64,000 bases of DNA. It comes from Aquibacillus sediminis (GTDB lineage Bacteria; Bacillota; Bacilli; Bacillales; Amphibacillaceae). The DNA lies in contig NZ_SZNM01000005.1 in the NCBI RefSeq assembly GCF_005870085.1, positions 124,001-188,000 of the forward strand, given 5' to 3'. This document shows, piece after piece, positions 45,049 to 53,275 of this stretch (its first letter is position 1; each line of letters opens with the position of its first letter). The notes under the pieces are model-generated. The model ran no database searches, was not told the DNA's origin, and saw nothing but the letters and a program-made list of their open reading frames with translations. The position numbers and the translations under genes are program-made.

Positions 45049-45818
45049 GTTATTTGACGTTATCGATTGCACTTATTTTTGTTATCATCCCCCTTGTATT
45101 ATCTAAAACGCTTAGGTTAGGTTTAGAAAAAGACACGATCATTGCAGCGATTCGTTCCATTATTCAGTTGTTAGCAGTTGGATACTTATTACAGTATGTA
45201 TTTGATGCAGAGCACATGGTTTACATTTGGTTGATGATTGTGCTCATGATTGGGGCAGCAACGCAAAACGCTAGGCGTAAAGGTTCGACAATCCCTGGAA
45301 TAACCTGGAAACTTATTGTAACCTTTGTGTTTATAGAAGTGTTAACACAGAGCATTTTACTTGGACTTTCCATTACACCAGCAACGGCGCAATACATCAT
45401 TCCCATTAGTGGGATGATTATCGGGAATTCAATGGTCCTGTCTATTTTATTTTTAAATCGATTTACTTCAGAAGTGGAGGACCATCAAGATGAAACAGAG
45501 TTGATTTTAACCCTTGGCGGAACACCAAAACAAGCAATCCATGATCAATTAATTCGTGCTATTAAAGCGAGTACGATCCCGACAATTGAAAGTCAAAAAA
45601 CGATTGGATTAGTTCAATTACCAGGGATGATGAGTGGGCAGATAATTGCTGGTGCCGACCCAGTCCGGGCAGTTCAATTTCAATTGTTAATCTTATTTCT
45701 GTTATTAACAACAGCGGTGGTTACAAGTATTATGGTTGGCTACTTGTCCTATCCAACCCTATTTAATGAGCGAATGCAATTTGTTAGGTGGAAACGAAGA
45801 GGAGAGAGGTCACAGTAA
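45045..45818 (+). CDS. fetB: Iron export ABC transporter permease FetB (UPF0014)
   Basis: 257 residues with about seven hydrophobic segments; conserved UPF0014 pieces are SIIQLLAVGYLLQYVF, MIIGNSMVLSILFLNRF and QKTIGLVQLPGMMSGQIIAGADP. Coupled to fetA. The last codons read ERSQ-stop, and the final 12 bases (45807-45818) are one copy of the target duplication of the transposon that follows, so the gene is intact but its terminator has been pushed to 49.1 kb. Confidence 0.88.
   Translation: MSYLTLSIALIFVIIPLVLSKTLRLGLEKDTIIAAIRSIIQLLAVGYLLQYVFDAEHMVYIWLMIVLMIGAATQNARRKGSTIPGITWKLIVTFVFIEVLTQSILLGLSITPATAQYIIPISGMIIGNSMVLSILFLNRFTSEVEDHQDETELILTLGGTPKQAIHDQLIRAIKASTIPTIESQKTIGLVQLPGMMSGQIIAGADPVRAVQFQLLILFLLLTTAVVTSIMVGYLSYPTLFNERMQFVRWKRRGERSQ
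45807..45818 (+). repeat. Left copy of 12-bp target duplication
   Basis: AGGTCACAGTAA, the last four codons of fetB including its stop; repeated at 49071-49082. Confidence 0.85.
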
Positions 45819-45860
45819 TGGGTTCCGTTTAGAGGTGCTCGCAGTATAATTAACACTATA

Positions 45861-45898
45861 AAAAGCGTGTGAATTCACAGTTGAATTCACACGCTTTT
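45861..45898 (+). terminator. Perfect 17-bp hairpin inside the transposon left end
   Basis: AAAAGCGTGTGAATTCA pairs perfectly with its complement around CAGT, ending in TTTTATTTG. It may insulate the element from fetAB transcription and serve as a new fetB terminator. Confidence 0.65.
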
Positions 45899-46056
45899 AT
45901 TTGTTATCATAACAGTGTTTTAATCCAAATTTTCAAGTTTTTTCAATTAAATTCGTATAGAAATTCGCACATATGGAAATAATTATTGTAGGGTATGTGA
46001 ATTGTGTGTGAAAAAATTGTGATTTTTCATGTGAATACAGAAATGGAGGCAGTTGT

Positions 46057-46314
46057 ATGGATTTCAAATTTATAGAACCTAAAAACAAGCGAATTACCAA
46101 AGTGAATTGGAAGATTTCAGAACGGACTCGATCTATTGTTAAGCATTATGCCGAGTTCACAGAACACACGGAAGATGAAATTGTTGATGAGTTTTTAACT
46201 AACATTTTATTAGATAAGCAATTCCTAGAGTGGATTAAAAACAAACGTTACAACAAGCGAATTCTTAATCAATTATTTAGCGATCAGGAAATGGAGGAAT
46301 TGGATATTGGCTAA
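46057..46314 (+). CDS. Small protein of the transposon, unknown function
   Basis: 85 residues, helical, charged; the segment WKISERTRSIVKHYAEFTEH followed by TEDEIVDEFLTNILLD resembles ribbon-helix-helix-type small DNA-binding proteins, but I cannot assign a family. AATGGAGGC precedes the ATG. It overlaps the transposase start by 8 bases, so the two are translated together. Possible roles are transposition regulator or end-binding accessory protein (inference). Confidence 0.7.
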   Translation: MDFKFIEPKNKRITKVNWKISERTRSIVKHYAEFTEHTEDEIVDEFLTNILLDKQFLEWIKNKRYNKRILNQLFSDQEMEELDIG

Positions 46315-48262
46315 ACTAAAACGGTTAGCAACAATTGATGATGAGATATTAAATGTTCAAATGCCAATCGCAAGTAATGAAATTGTTGAACGGACTCGTG
46401 ATTATCCTCTATTAACTCCTATGCGGTTTTCCAGAAAATATAACTCCTTGACTTTCAATCCTGTGAAGATCACCTACAACAACGAAGATCACGAAATCCA
46501 AATGAATTACTGCGACAATCCTTTTTGCAAATGGCATGGTAAACCGCAAGTTCGTTACGATGATGTTAAGTATAAACCAAGCCGTTATAAGCTCGTCGGA
46601 AATGCCGAGAGAAAAAATCAAGCAATAGTTTGCAACCCAGACCCTCTGAGACCCCATATTGGTATGACGCTAAATTGTAACACTAAACCCTACTCTAATT
46701 GGTCTATCGCAGAAGAGATAAAGCGTCTTGCAATGATTGACCGAGTGGAAGACTGGGTGCCAGAGTACAATTTTCATCGTGATAGCTGTACGATTAGCCA
46801 TACAACTCCTTTTACTGATAAAGTATCTTTCCGCAAACGAGGTAAAAGTAAAGGGAAATCTCAGAAATGGCAATGTAAAGTTTGTAATAAAATAACGAAT
46901 ATATTGCCGAAAAGGGAACAATCTTTTTCTTATAATCAAAAAAGAAATGATGTGTTGCCACTTTTAATGAAAGCATTACTCAGCCGCACTCCTGTTAAAA
47001 GAACCTGTGAAATATTGGGCATTGGCTCACAGACTTATTACACCAAATTAGAATGGCTATACCGTAGATGTCTTGAATTTTTGGAAAGATATGAAACAAA
47101 GCCTCTTGAAACGAAGTCATTCGATTCGATGTGGATTAATACTGACAAAATGATTTACTATTTGAACAATGTTCGTAAGAAAGGGCAAGGCGGACGAAGG
47201 TATGATAATTTGGAGGATAGCCAATTCCCAACACATGTTGTTATAAGTGGTGATATTGACTCGTACTATGTTTTTCGTTCTGATATTGCTTTTGACTGGC
47301 ATATTTCAATGGAACAGATTAACGAAGATACTCAATTATTCAAAGAAGACCATGTGCACCCTTTTGTGCGAAAGAATGATCGTTTTGATCGCTTTTCCTT
47401 CTTTCCGCAACCACCAACATCAAATGATACGCAGACAGAGCATGAATACCAAAACGAACTTTATAAATTCGAGCGTAGGTCAAAGTATATTGATGGATTA
47501 CACTTAAACTCTACCTATACAACTTTTGCTCATTTATGGCATATCAAACAAAAGGTTAATGCACAAAACTGGCGTTTCGTAACAGATGATGACAAATCTA
47601 TTCTAACTGCTTTATATCGAACTTTTGCAAAAGAGATTAGACTAACCGATGCACACCATTTTTTATGCCAAGTAGATCGCAGCAAAAGCTTAAAAGACTC
47701 TTATCAAGAATATAAAGATGGCAGAAATGATCTGTTCTCTTGGGGAAAAATGAATGGTTATAATAAAACCTCAATGAGCGAATTGGGTTATCGCAGATTA
47801 TTAGAAGAACTGCAAACACACAGTTTCCATAAAGTCGATACTGACGGAACGAAAACTTACAATGTTTGGGCGAAAAATCCAATTGAACACCCTATTCCAA
47901 GCATTGATAAAGGATTTCATTATGTGGATTGTACAACGGACATATCTTCACTTGATGATAGTCATGTGGCTAATATGATATTAAAAGTTAGTGATCGTCC
48001 GACAAGTGCATTTATGCAACAAATTAGAAGGAGACTGTCTATATTAGAACGTCCATTGGTCACGGCTAGAGGTGATGGTAAAAGTTATATATACTCTAAT
48101 TTTAACCCAAAGTATGCCCAATACGCTATTACTATCCTAAGAACGTATTATAATTTCTGCTTTAAAATCAAGGGGTATGATGGACAAAAGAAAACGCCTG
48201 CACAACGATTAGGGATTGCTGACCGTGTTTTTTCTATTCAAGATATTATTTACTTTAAATAA
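46307..48262 (+). CDS. Putative DDE transposase with zinc fingers
   Basis: 651 residues. Features in order: a Cys/His motif YCDNPFCKWHG near residue 67, a second zinc-ribbon-like CKVC near 189 (QKWQCKVCNKI), a helix-turn-helix TPVKRTCEILGIGSQTYYTK near 230, candidate catalytic Asp segments SFDSMWINTD and WRFVTDDDKS, and a C-terminal TPAQRLGIADRVFSIQDIIYF resembling the end of IS1/IS6-type transposases. Starts with TTG at 46307 behind GGAGGAAT. Being the only large gene inside inverted repeats, it is the probable transposase; the exact family is not recognised. Confidence 0.75.
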   Translation: MAKLKRLATIDDEILNVQMPIASNEIVERTRDYPLLTPMRFSRKYNSLTFNPVKITYNNEDHEIQMNYCDNPFCKWHGKPQVRYDDVKYKPSRYKLVGNAERKNQAIVCNPDPLRPHIGMTLNCNTKPYSNWSIAEEIKRLAMIDRVEDWVPEYNFHRDSCTISHTTPFTDKVSFRKRGKSKGKSQKWQCKVCNKITNILPKREQSFSYNQKRNDVLPLLMKALLSRTPVKRTCEILGIGSQTYYTKLEWLYRRCLEFLERYETKPLETKSFDSMWINTDKMIYYLNNVRKKGQGGRRYDNLEDSQFPTHVVISGDIDSYYVFRSDIAFDWHISMEQINEDTQLFKEDHVHPFVRKNDRFDRFSFFPQPPTSNDTQTEHEYQNELYKFERRSKYIDGLHLNSTYTTFAHLWHIKQKVNAQNWRFVTDDDKSILTALYRTFAKEIRLTDAHHFLCQVDRSKSLKDSYQEYKDGRNDLFSWGKMNGYNKTSMSELGYRRLLEELQTHSFHKVDTDGTKTYNVWAKNPIEHPIPSIDKGFHYVDCTTDISSLDDSHVANMILKVSDRPTSAFMQQIRRRLSILERPLVTARGDGKSYIYSNFNPKYAQYAITILRTYYNFCFKIKGYDGQKKTPAQRLGIADRVFSIQDIIYFK

Positions 48263-48292
48263 ATCGCCTTTTATACAGAGGTGATTTTTTTA
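48261..48292 (+). terminator. Terminator after the transposase gene
   Basis: AAATCGCCT / AGGTGATTT, followed by TTTTTAT. Confidence 0.75.
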
Positions 48293-48449
48293 TAAAGGGT
48301 TTGGGATTTTATGTTAAAATATAGATAGGGAAACAAACGAGCTTATTCAACTAACGAGGCAGGAATGTTTAACAGCAATATTTGAAACTAATAAAGTTTT
48401 AACTCGTCTAATTCGATAAACAGATTTAAATTATGAAGGGGGGAAAATT

Positions 48450-48857
48450 GTGAGGAGAAATTTAATACTTGTATTTATAATACTTTTACCAATGTTAATT
48501 GCCTGTCAACAAGTGAAAGAAGGAGATGTGACGGTCAATCAAGGTGGAGAAATCAGCAATTTAAATGAGTTTAAAAACTTCATTGAAAATGTTGAAAATG
48601 AAGATAAAGACTCAGTACGCATAGTAAGATATACTACTGAAGGGGACCCAATATTCCTTGCTTTAGAGTATAACGGAAAAGATATTAAATACACTTATGA
48701 TAATTCACAAGATGAATATGCAGGTTCTGATAAAGGAGAAAAAAGCACAACTTGTGCAAATCTTGAAAGTAGCAACACTGAAGATGGAATTGAGTACCAT
48801 TTAAGTGACTGCTCTTCTGATTTTGGAAATTACTTTAATTTTAAAATGCCAGAATAA
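48450..48857 (+). CDS. Passenger lipoprotein (DUF4362-like)
   Basis: 135 residues. Hydrophobic leader with lipobox LIAC gives an extracellular lipoprotein. The body (LNEFKNFIENVENEDKDSVR, IVRYTTEGDPIFLALEYNGKD, TYDNSQDEY) resembles the DUF4362 family of Bacillaceae lipoproteins; two cysteines near the C-terminus could form a disulfide. GTG start behind GGGGGG. It lies inside the transposon after the transposase, with its own terminator, so it is a passenger. Function unknown. Confidence 0.75.
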   Translation: MRRNLILVFIILLPMLIACQQVKEGDVTVNQGGEISNLNEFKNFIENVENEDKDSVRIVRYTTEGDPIFLALEYNGKDIKYTYDNSQDEYAGSDKGEKSTTCANLESSNTEDGIEYHLSDCSSDFGNYFNFKMPE

Positions 48858-48937
48858 ATTTCTTGCCATATTAAAAACAAAAAGTGTTTACTTCACTAAC
48901 GGGAGCTGTTAGTTGAAGATCAAAGCCATAGAATTAT

Positions 48938-48975
48938 AAAAGGAACTTGGAATTTCAATCCAAGTTCCTTTTTTG
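48938..48975 (+). terminator. Terminator after the passenger gene
   Basis: AAAAGGAACTTGGA pairs with TCCAAGTTCCTTTT around ATTTCAA, followed by TT. Confidence 0.85.
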
Positions 48976-49070
48976 TGATTTAATTGTGAATTCTGTGTGA
49001 TATTTCCTTTAATAGCACTAATAATACACTTGTGTTTTAAGGTGCGAGAACCTCAGAACGGAACCCGTTA

Positions 49071-49082
49071 AGGTCACAGTAA
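49071..49082 (+). repeat. Right copy of 12-bp target duplication
   Basis: AGGTCACAGTAA, identical to 45807-45818 at the end of fetB. Confidence 0.85.
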
Positions 49083-49118
49083 CCCCTTTCTAAAGAATAG
49101 AATAGGTGACTTATTCAT

Positions 49119-49152
49119 AAGGCTTCGTCATCAGTTTGACGTTGCCTTTTTA
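49119..49152 (+). terminator. Original fetAB terminator, displaced by the transposon
   Basis: AAGGC-TT-CGTCA pairs with TGACG-TT-GCCTT, then TTTAG. No gene precedes it on this side of the transposon; without the insertion it would lie about 36 bases after the fetB stop. Confidence 0.7.
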
Positions 49153-49240
49153 GTTAGATTATTAAAAAAGGAAAGCGGGTGTGCTACACTATGGTTGGTT
49201 CAAACAAGCAATCAAGATACTTTGATTAGGGAGTGATAGG

Positions 49241-49720
49241 ATGCAGATTCGTGAAATAGAAGAAAAAGACAATCAAAAAATCGAAAACATTATCAAACGT
49301 TCATTGGAATCGTTTGAATTAAACATACCAGGAACAGCTTATTATGACCCAGAATTGAGTAGGTTGACACAATTTTACAAACAACAATTCAATGCAAAAT
49401 ATTGGGTGGTAGTGAACGAACAAGAAGAAGTAGTAGGAGGCGTGGGTATTGCTCCATTTGCAGGAAAAAAAGATGTCTGTGAACTGCAAAAGTTATACAT
49501 TGCACCTAAAGCACAAAACAAAGGATTATCAAAAAAATTAATGAAGGTAGCACTTGACTATGCCAAACAATATTATAGCTACTGTTACTTGGAAACATTG
49601 AAGAAACTTCAAGTAGCAAATATTCTCTACATCAAGTTAGGGTTTCAGCAGCTTCATCAAGGGCTAGATGGATCAGAGCATAATAGCTGTGACGCGTGGT
49701 ATATAAAAAAATTAGGGTGA
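49241..49720 (+). CDS. GNAT-family N-acetyltransferase
   Basis: 159 residues. The acetyl-CoA loop is LQKLYIAPKAQNKGLSKKLM (Q/R-x-x-G/A variant) followed by ALDYAKQYYSYCYLETLK and a C-terminal IKLGFQQL typical of the fold. N-terminal strand MQIREIEEKDNQKI. GGGAGTGATAGG precedes the ATG. Substrate unknown. Monocistronic, just downstream of the displaced fetAB terminator. Confidence 0.82.
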   Translation: MQIREIEEKDNQKIENIIKRSLESFELNIPGTAYYDPELSRLTQFYKQQFNAKYWVVVNEQEEVVGGVGIAPFAGKKDVCELQKLYIAPKAQNKGLSKKLMKVALDYAKQYYSYCYLETLKKLQVANILYIKLGFQQLHQGLDGSEHNSCDAWYIKKLG

Positions 49721-49780
49721 GTTACTATTTCCTATATAAAGCTTTGTATTTCAAACTGATTGTAACAAGTACGATACAAT

Positions 49781-49817
49781 CTTTCCCGCAGAATACTCCG
49801 CTTTCCATGTACAGCCT
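49781..49817. repeat. Remnant D of the A/B/C repeat family
   Basis: CCCGCAGAATACTCCGCTTT plus CCATG matches the opening of the left half of elements A-C; the rest is missing. A 75-codon frame across it (49696-49923) has no support. Confidence 0.6.
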
Positions 49818-49970
49818 CTTGCCTCGCTACTATGTGAATGAGCTATTTATTAGTCTTCGTGTTCTTTATCTCTGTTTAAATATGGGAAAAATTGGACACC
49901 CTTTTACTACTAAACAAAAGTAAAGCATACAGTTGTAGTATAGTAGTTTATTAGGAGAGGGGGAACACAG

Positions 49971-50369
49971 TTGGCATTTGGTCATGTGCTAATGGTGTTA
50001 CTATTTACCGGTTTATCCTTTATAGTGAGTTACATGATGGCGATTTATTTGAACAGCGTTACAAGTTCTACGGTTTTTGGTACTAACGTGGTTGTAGCTT
50101 CGATGATACAATTACTTCTTTTCACAATGGCAACATTTGGTTGGTTTATCTATGCATGGACAATCCAAGAGGCATTGTTTCTTCACGTTTTCTATGTTGG
50201 ATTAGAGCTATTTCTTATAAGTGAAATTCTACTTGTAAGTATATTGAATAAAACACGAACTAAAATGGAAAAGCATCAGTTTTTGGAATGTAGGGAATGG
50301 ATAGTTAGGGCTTGGAACCGTTCCGTTTTGTTTATTAAACAACGATTACGAGATCAAAAGGCAGGATGA
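49971..50369 (+). CDS. Membrane protein, unknown function
   Basis: 132 residues with three hydrophobic segments (about 5-27, 38-62 and 68-92) and a basic C-terminal tail. TTG start at 49971 behind GGAGAGGGGG. I recognise no family. A terminator overlaps the 3' end. Confidence 0.65.
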   Translation: MAFGHVLMVLLFTGLSFIVSYMMAIYLNSVTSSTVFGTNVVVASMIQLLLFTMATFGWFIYAWTIQEALFLHVFYVGLELFLISEILLVSILNKTRTKMEKHQFLECREWIVRAWNRSVLFIKQRLRDQKAG

Positions 50370-50390
50370 GATCATCATTCTGTCTTTTTT
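50357..50390 (+). terminator. Terminator overlapping the end of the 132-aa membrane protein gene
   Basis: AGGCAGGATGA pairs with TCATTCTGTCT (two G-T pairs), followed by TTTTTAT. Confidence 0.65.
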
Positions 50391-50555
50391 ATCCTAAATG
50401 GATGGACGCTAGGCTCCTACTAATTGAAGTTTCACTTTGGTTAGCGATCTATTTTGAAATAATGTCAACTATTCTAATGTTTGTCGTTTTTTGTTTAAAA
50501 ATTGTATATTTGGTCATACTGGTAGCTAATACGAAATGTTTGTGAGTGATGATAC

Positions 50556-51035
50556 ATGGAATTATGGATCACTATCAATTTAACTACCCTGTTGGTGATT
50601 ACTTTTTTTGTGACGAAAAAGCAATTAAGTATCTTCGAGAATATTTATCTTTTTTTAGTTTTGGAGTTTTGGATTACGAGTTACTATTCAAGTATTTACG
50701 CTACATTTAGTTTAGTTGATATTGCGAGTTCAAATAAAGATCAAAGTGTAACATTTATATTATATGAAATCATTCTGTTACCATTGCTTTATTTGTCTCT
50801 CTTTAATTTACAGAAAATTATAACAAGTAGGTTTAAAAAAGTAGTTTTAAGTTTCTTTTTCCTGTTCCTCGCCATTGGTTTTGAACGAATACTTGTCAAT
50901 GCGGAAGTAATCCAATATACAGGGTGGAATATAGGCTACTCGAGCATTGTTTTATTGATTGGTTTGGTCGGTACGCTTTTTTTATGGCTAGGATTTAGGC
51001 GAGTGCTAGTCAATGAAGGAGTGCTTAAACAATGA
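50556..51035 (+). CDS. Membrane protein, paralogue of its neighbour
   Basis: 159 residues, five or so hydrophobic segments. The C-terminal region GFERILVNAEVIQYTGWNIG followed by YSS lines up with GFEGISAFFEVFHYNGWKLT plus YSF in the next gene, so the two are tandem homologues. The pattern (membrane helices, E-V-x-x-Y-x-x-W-x-x-x-YS) resembles small CBO0543-type Firmicute membrane proteins; that is tentative. ATG without a strong ribosome site (GTGAGTGATGATAC upstream). Ends in ATGA overlap with the next gene. Confidence 0.65.
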   Translation: MELWITINLTTLLVITFFVTKKQLSIFENIYLFLVLEFWITSYYSSIYATFSLVDIASSNKDQSVTFILYEIILLPLLYLSLFNLQKIITSRFKKVVLSFFFLFLAIGFERILVNAEVIQYTGWNIGYSSIVLLIGLVGTLFLWLGFRRVLVNEGVLKQ

Positions 51036-51535
51036 TTTTACCACAGGATTTTGACTATAATGAATGGTTTATTTTGATTACGATAACAGTCTTCTATGGT
51101 CTCATATTTTTGTTACCAAAGCGTTTTCCATTAAGTGTTTCTATTATCATTATGCTATTTACGAGTACGGTGGCCAGATTGTCCGATCATTTATTGTCTG
51201 GGGCAATTATTGGTGATGTATATGATATTATGGATACGAATGTCTATGAGCTTTTTGACTTTTTAACCTATGTCACCTATGGTCCATTTGGCTATTTTTT
51301 ATTTTATTTATATGATCTGTTTAAGCCAAAAAGTATCTGGCTAGTTGGCTATATATTCCTATGGTCTTTAGCTTCAATGGGATTTGAAGGAATAAGTGCA
51401 TTTTTTGAAGTGTTTCATTATAACGGTTGGAAGTTAACCTATTCGTTTAGTTTTTATTTAATTGTTATTCCGATCGCACTCGGTTTTTGTGTCTATGTGA
51501 AGCAAGTTTATCAAAGTTATATACGCAACAATTAA
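51032..51535 (+). CDS. Membrane protein, paralogue of its neighbour
   Basis: 167 residues with about five hydrophobic segments, overlapping the previous stop by 4 bases (ATGA), with GGAGTG near its start. Shares the GFE-x-I...EV-x-x-Y-x-GW...YS signature with the upstream protein. An internal acidic patch (IGDVYDIMDTNVYELFDFL) is absent upstream. The pair may form a heteromeric membrane complex (inference from coupling). Confidence 0.65.
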   Translation: MILPQDFDYNEWFILITITVFYGLIFLLPKRFPLSVSIIIMLFTSTVARLSDHLLSGAIIGDVYDIMDTNVYELFDFLTYVTYGPFGYFLFYLYDLFKPKSIWLVGYIFLWSLASMGFEGISAFFEVFHYNGWKLTYSFSFYLIVIPIALGFCVYVKQVYQSYIRNN

Positions 51536-51629
51536 CACATTTCCAATATATACGGGTTGCGCGTTTACGTGAATCTAGGTAGTATAGATAAGTGGAATGA
51601 ACGAACAGGTTTTGAAATGAGGGGTAGAA

Positions 51630-52700
51630 ATGGAAAAGACATCCATCTATGGATTAACGTTTGAACAATTAACGGCTTGGTTAGTCGATCAAGGTCAAAA
51701 GAAATTCCGGGCCAAGCAAGTTTGGGATTGGCTATATAAAAAACGTGTTACTAATTTTTCGGACATGCGTAATTTAAACCAAGACTGTATTGATTTATTG
51801 GAAAACAATTTTTATATACAAACATTATCAGAAGAAATAAAACAAGAATCTCAAGATGGCACAATTAAGTTTTTATTTAAATTACAGGATGGTAATTTAA
51901 TTGAAACAGTATTGATGCGATTTAATTATGGGTTATCGGTTTGTGTTACCACACAAGTTGGCTGTAATATCGGTTGTACTTTCTGTGCCAGTGGCTTGTT
52001 AACAAAAAATCGTGATTTATCCAGTGGGGAAATTGTTGAACAAATCATGAACGTGCAACATCACCTTGATGGACAAGGCAATGGGGAACGTGTTAGTCAT
52101 ATCGTTGTCATGGGGATTGGTGAACCATTTGACAACTACAGTAATATGATGGACTTTTTCCGTGTTGTCAATGACAAGCAAGGACTATCAATTGGGGCAA
52201 GACATATTACAGTATCTACAAGTGGGCTTGCTCATAAAATTTATGATTTTGCCGATGAGAACATTCAAATTAATTTAGCGGTTTCGTTACATGCACCAAA
52301 CAATGAATTAAGAACCAAAATCATGAAAATTAATAAAGCATTCCCGTTAGAAAAATTAATGCCAGCAATTGATTATTATTTAGAAAAGACCAATCGAAGA
52401 ATTACGTTTGAATATATTTTGCTGCGAGATGTCAATGATCATGTGGAAGAGGCAAAACAGTTGGCTAAATTGCTTAAAGACAAACGCCACTTGTCCTATG
52501 TGAATTTAATTCCATACAATCCAGTTGATGAACATAATCAATATCAACGCAGTACGAAAGCGGATATCTTGAAGTTTTATGAGACATTGATGGAAAATGG
52601 GATAAATTGTGGTGTCCGCGTTGAACAAGGATCTGATATTGATGCAGCTTGTGGGCAGTTAAGAAGTAAACAAATTAAAAAAGGTAACATTAAAGTGTAA
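51630..52700 (+). CDS. rlmN: 23S rRNA (adenine2503-C2)-methyltransferase RlmN
   Basis: Radical SAM enzyme, 356 residues, also acting on tRNA A37 in some bacteria. The iron-sulfur motif is [11 protein letters not shown] (about residue 112-122), followed by [12 protein letters not shown]; the C-terminal mechanistic cysteine is in [10 protein letters not shown]. The N-terminal HhH-like domain begins [20 protein letters not shown] precedes the ATG. Followed by a terminator. Confidence 0.96.
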   Translation: MEKTSIYGLTFEQLTAWLVDQGQKKFRAKQVWDWLYKKRVTNFSDMRNLNQDCIDLLENNFYIQTLSEEIKQESQDGTIKFLFKLQDGNLIETVLMRFNYGLSVCVTTQVGCNIGCTFCASGLLTKNRDLSSGEIVEQIMNVQHHLDGQGNGERVSHIVVMGIGEPFDNYSNMMDFFRVVNDKQGLSIGARHITVSTSGLAHKIYDFADENIQINLAVSLHAPNNELRTKIMKINKAFPLEKLMPAIDYYLEKTNRRITFEYILLRDVNDHVEEAKQLAKLLKDKRHLSYVNLIPYNPVDEHNQYQRSTKADILKFYETLMENGINCGVRVEQGSDIDAACGQLRSKQIKKGNIKV

Positions 52701-52712
52701 AGACGGATGTAG

Positions 52713-52750
52713 AAGGTCTGACTCCCAAATAGGGGGTTAGACCTTTTTTT
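52713..52750 (+). terminator. Terminator after rlmN
   Basis: AAGGTCTGACTCCC pairs with GGGGGTTAGACCTT, then TTTTT. Confidence 0.85.
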
Positions 52751-52810
52751 GTATGTGATTGACTAAAATGCACAAATTAGGGATGGAAACAAAATTGTAT
52801 TTGAAAGGAG

Positions 52811-53170
52811 ATGAGAACGATCGGTAACTTGATTGCAAAATTAATCATCTGTCCAATTGCTGTTGTGATTGCCTGGTTTTTATTTCCAATTGATTTTGCC
52901 TACTTCTACCAACCGATCATATTAGGGGTTGTGTTAGCAATTGTTGGACGTGTGATGGAGAGAATGCTCCTGCGACGTGAAACGATGACACTTGCATTAA
53001 TTGCAGATTTTGTCGCAGCTGCTGCGCTCGTTTATTTTATCACCCCGTTTTTTGTTGGTGGAGAAGTGACGTTTTGGGGTGCGGTCTTAACAGCATTATT
53101 AATAGGATTAACAGAAATCCCTCAACATCGTGCCCTAGTTAAGGATAAACGAGAAGAAGTGATTGCGTAG
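52811..53170 (+). CDS. DUF2512 membrane protein (YndM-like)
   Basis: 119 residues, four hydrophobic segments, typical of the DUF2512 family (GRVMERMLLRRETMTLALIADF and TEIPQHRALVKDK). Function unknown. The start is odd: AAAGGAG abuts the ATG at 52811 with no spacing; the next in-frame candidate is TTG at 52829, 18 bases away. The ATG is kept because the peptide before the first helix (MRTIGNLIAKLI) fits relatives. Terminator follows. Confidence 0.75.
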   Translation: MRTIGNLIAKLIICPIAVVIAWFLFPIDFAYFYQPIILGVVLAIVGRVMERMLLRRETMTLALIADFVAAAALVYFITPFFVGGEVTFWGAVLTALLIGLTEIPQHRALVKDKREEVIA

Positions 53171-53182
53171 GTTGTATTAGTA

Positions 53183-53217
53183 AGAGGCTTGTCCATTGGT
53201 TTGGACAGCCTCTTTAT
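53183..53217 (+). terminator. Terminator after the DUF2512 gene
   Basis: AGAGGCTTGTCC pairs with GGACAGCCTCT, then TTATT. Confidence 0.8.
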
Positions 53218-53235
53218 TAGAATATAGATATTAAG

Positions 53236-53267
53236 GAAAAAGAGCCGCAATTTTTTTGCGACTCTTA
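53236..53267 (-). terminator. Terminator of the malic enzyme gene
   Basis: AAGAGTCGCAA / TTGCGGCTCTT, T-run on the minus strand. Confidence 0.8.
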
Positions 53268-53275
53268 AGGCAATG

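Larger units (their letters stand above)
45819..49070 (+). mobile_element. Complete transposon (3.25 kb) with passenger lipoprotein gene
   Basis: Bounded by 24-bp inverted repeats with 21 matches (45820-45843 and 49043-49066; GGGTTCCGTT...GAGGT.CTCGCA) and a 12-bp direct repeat AGGTCACAGTAA outside. The left end has one extra base and the right end four (GTTA) between repeat and duplication. Contents: an 85-aa protein, a 651-aa transposase-like protein and a lipoprotein gene. Subterminal clusters of TGTGAATT/TGTGTGA occur at 45994-46036 and 48974-49006, probable transposase-binding repeats. The IS family is not certain. Confidence 0.85.

Noticed and set aside
45819-49070. Tn7-like transposon
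   Set aside because: Ends do not begin with TGT, there is no TnsA/TnsC-like gene, and the duplication is 12 bp rather than 5.
49696-49923. 75-codon plus ORF after the acetyltransferase gene
   Set aside because: Overlaps the acetyltransferase end and repeat remnant D; no ribosome site.
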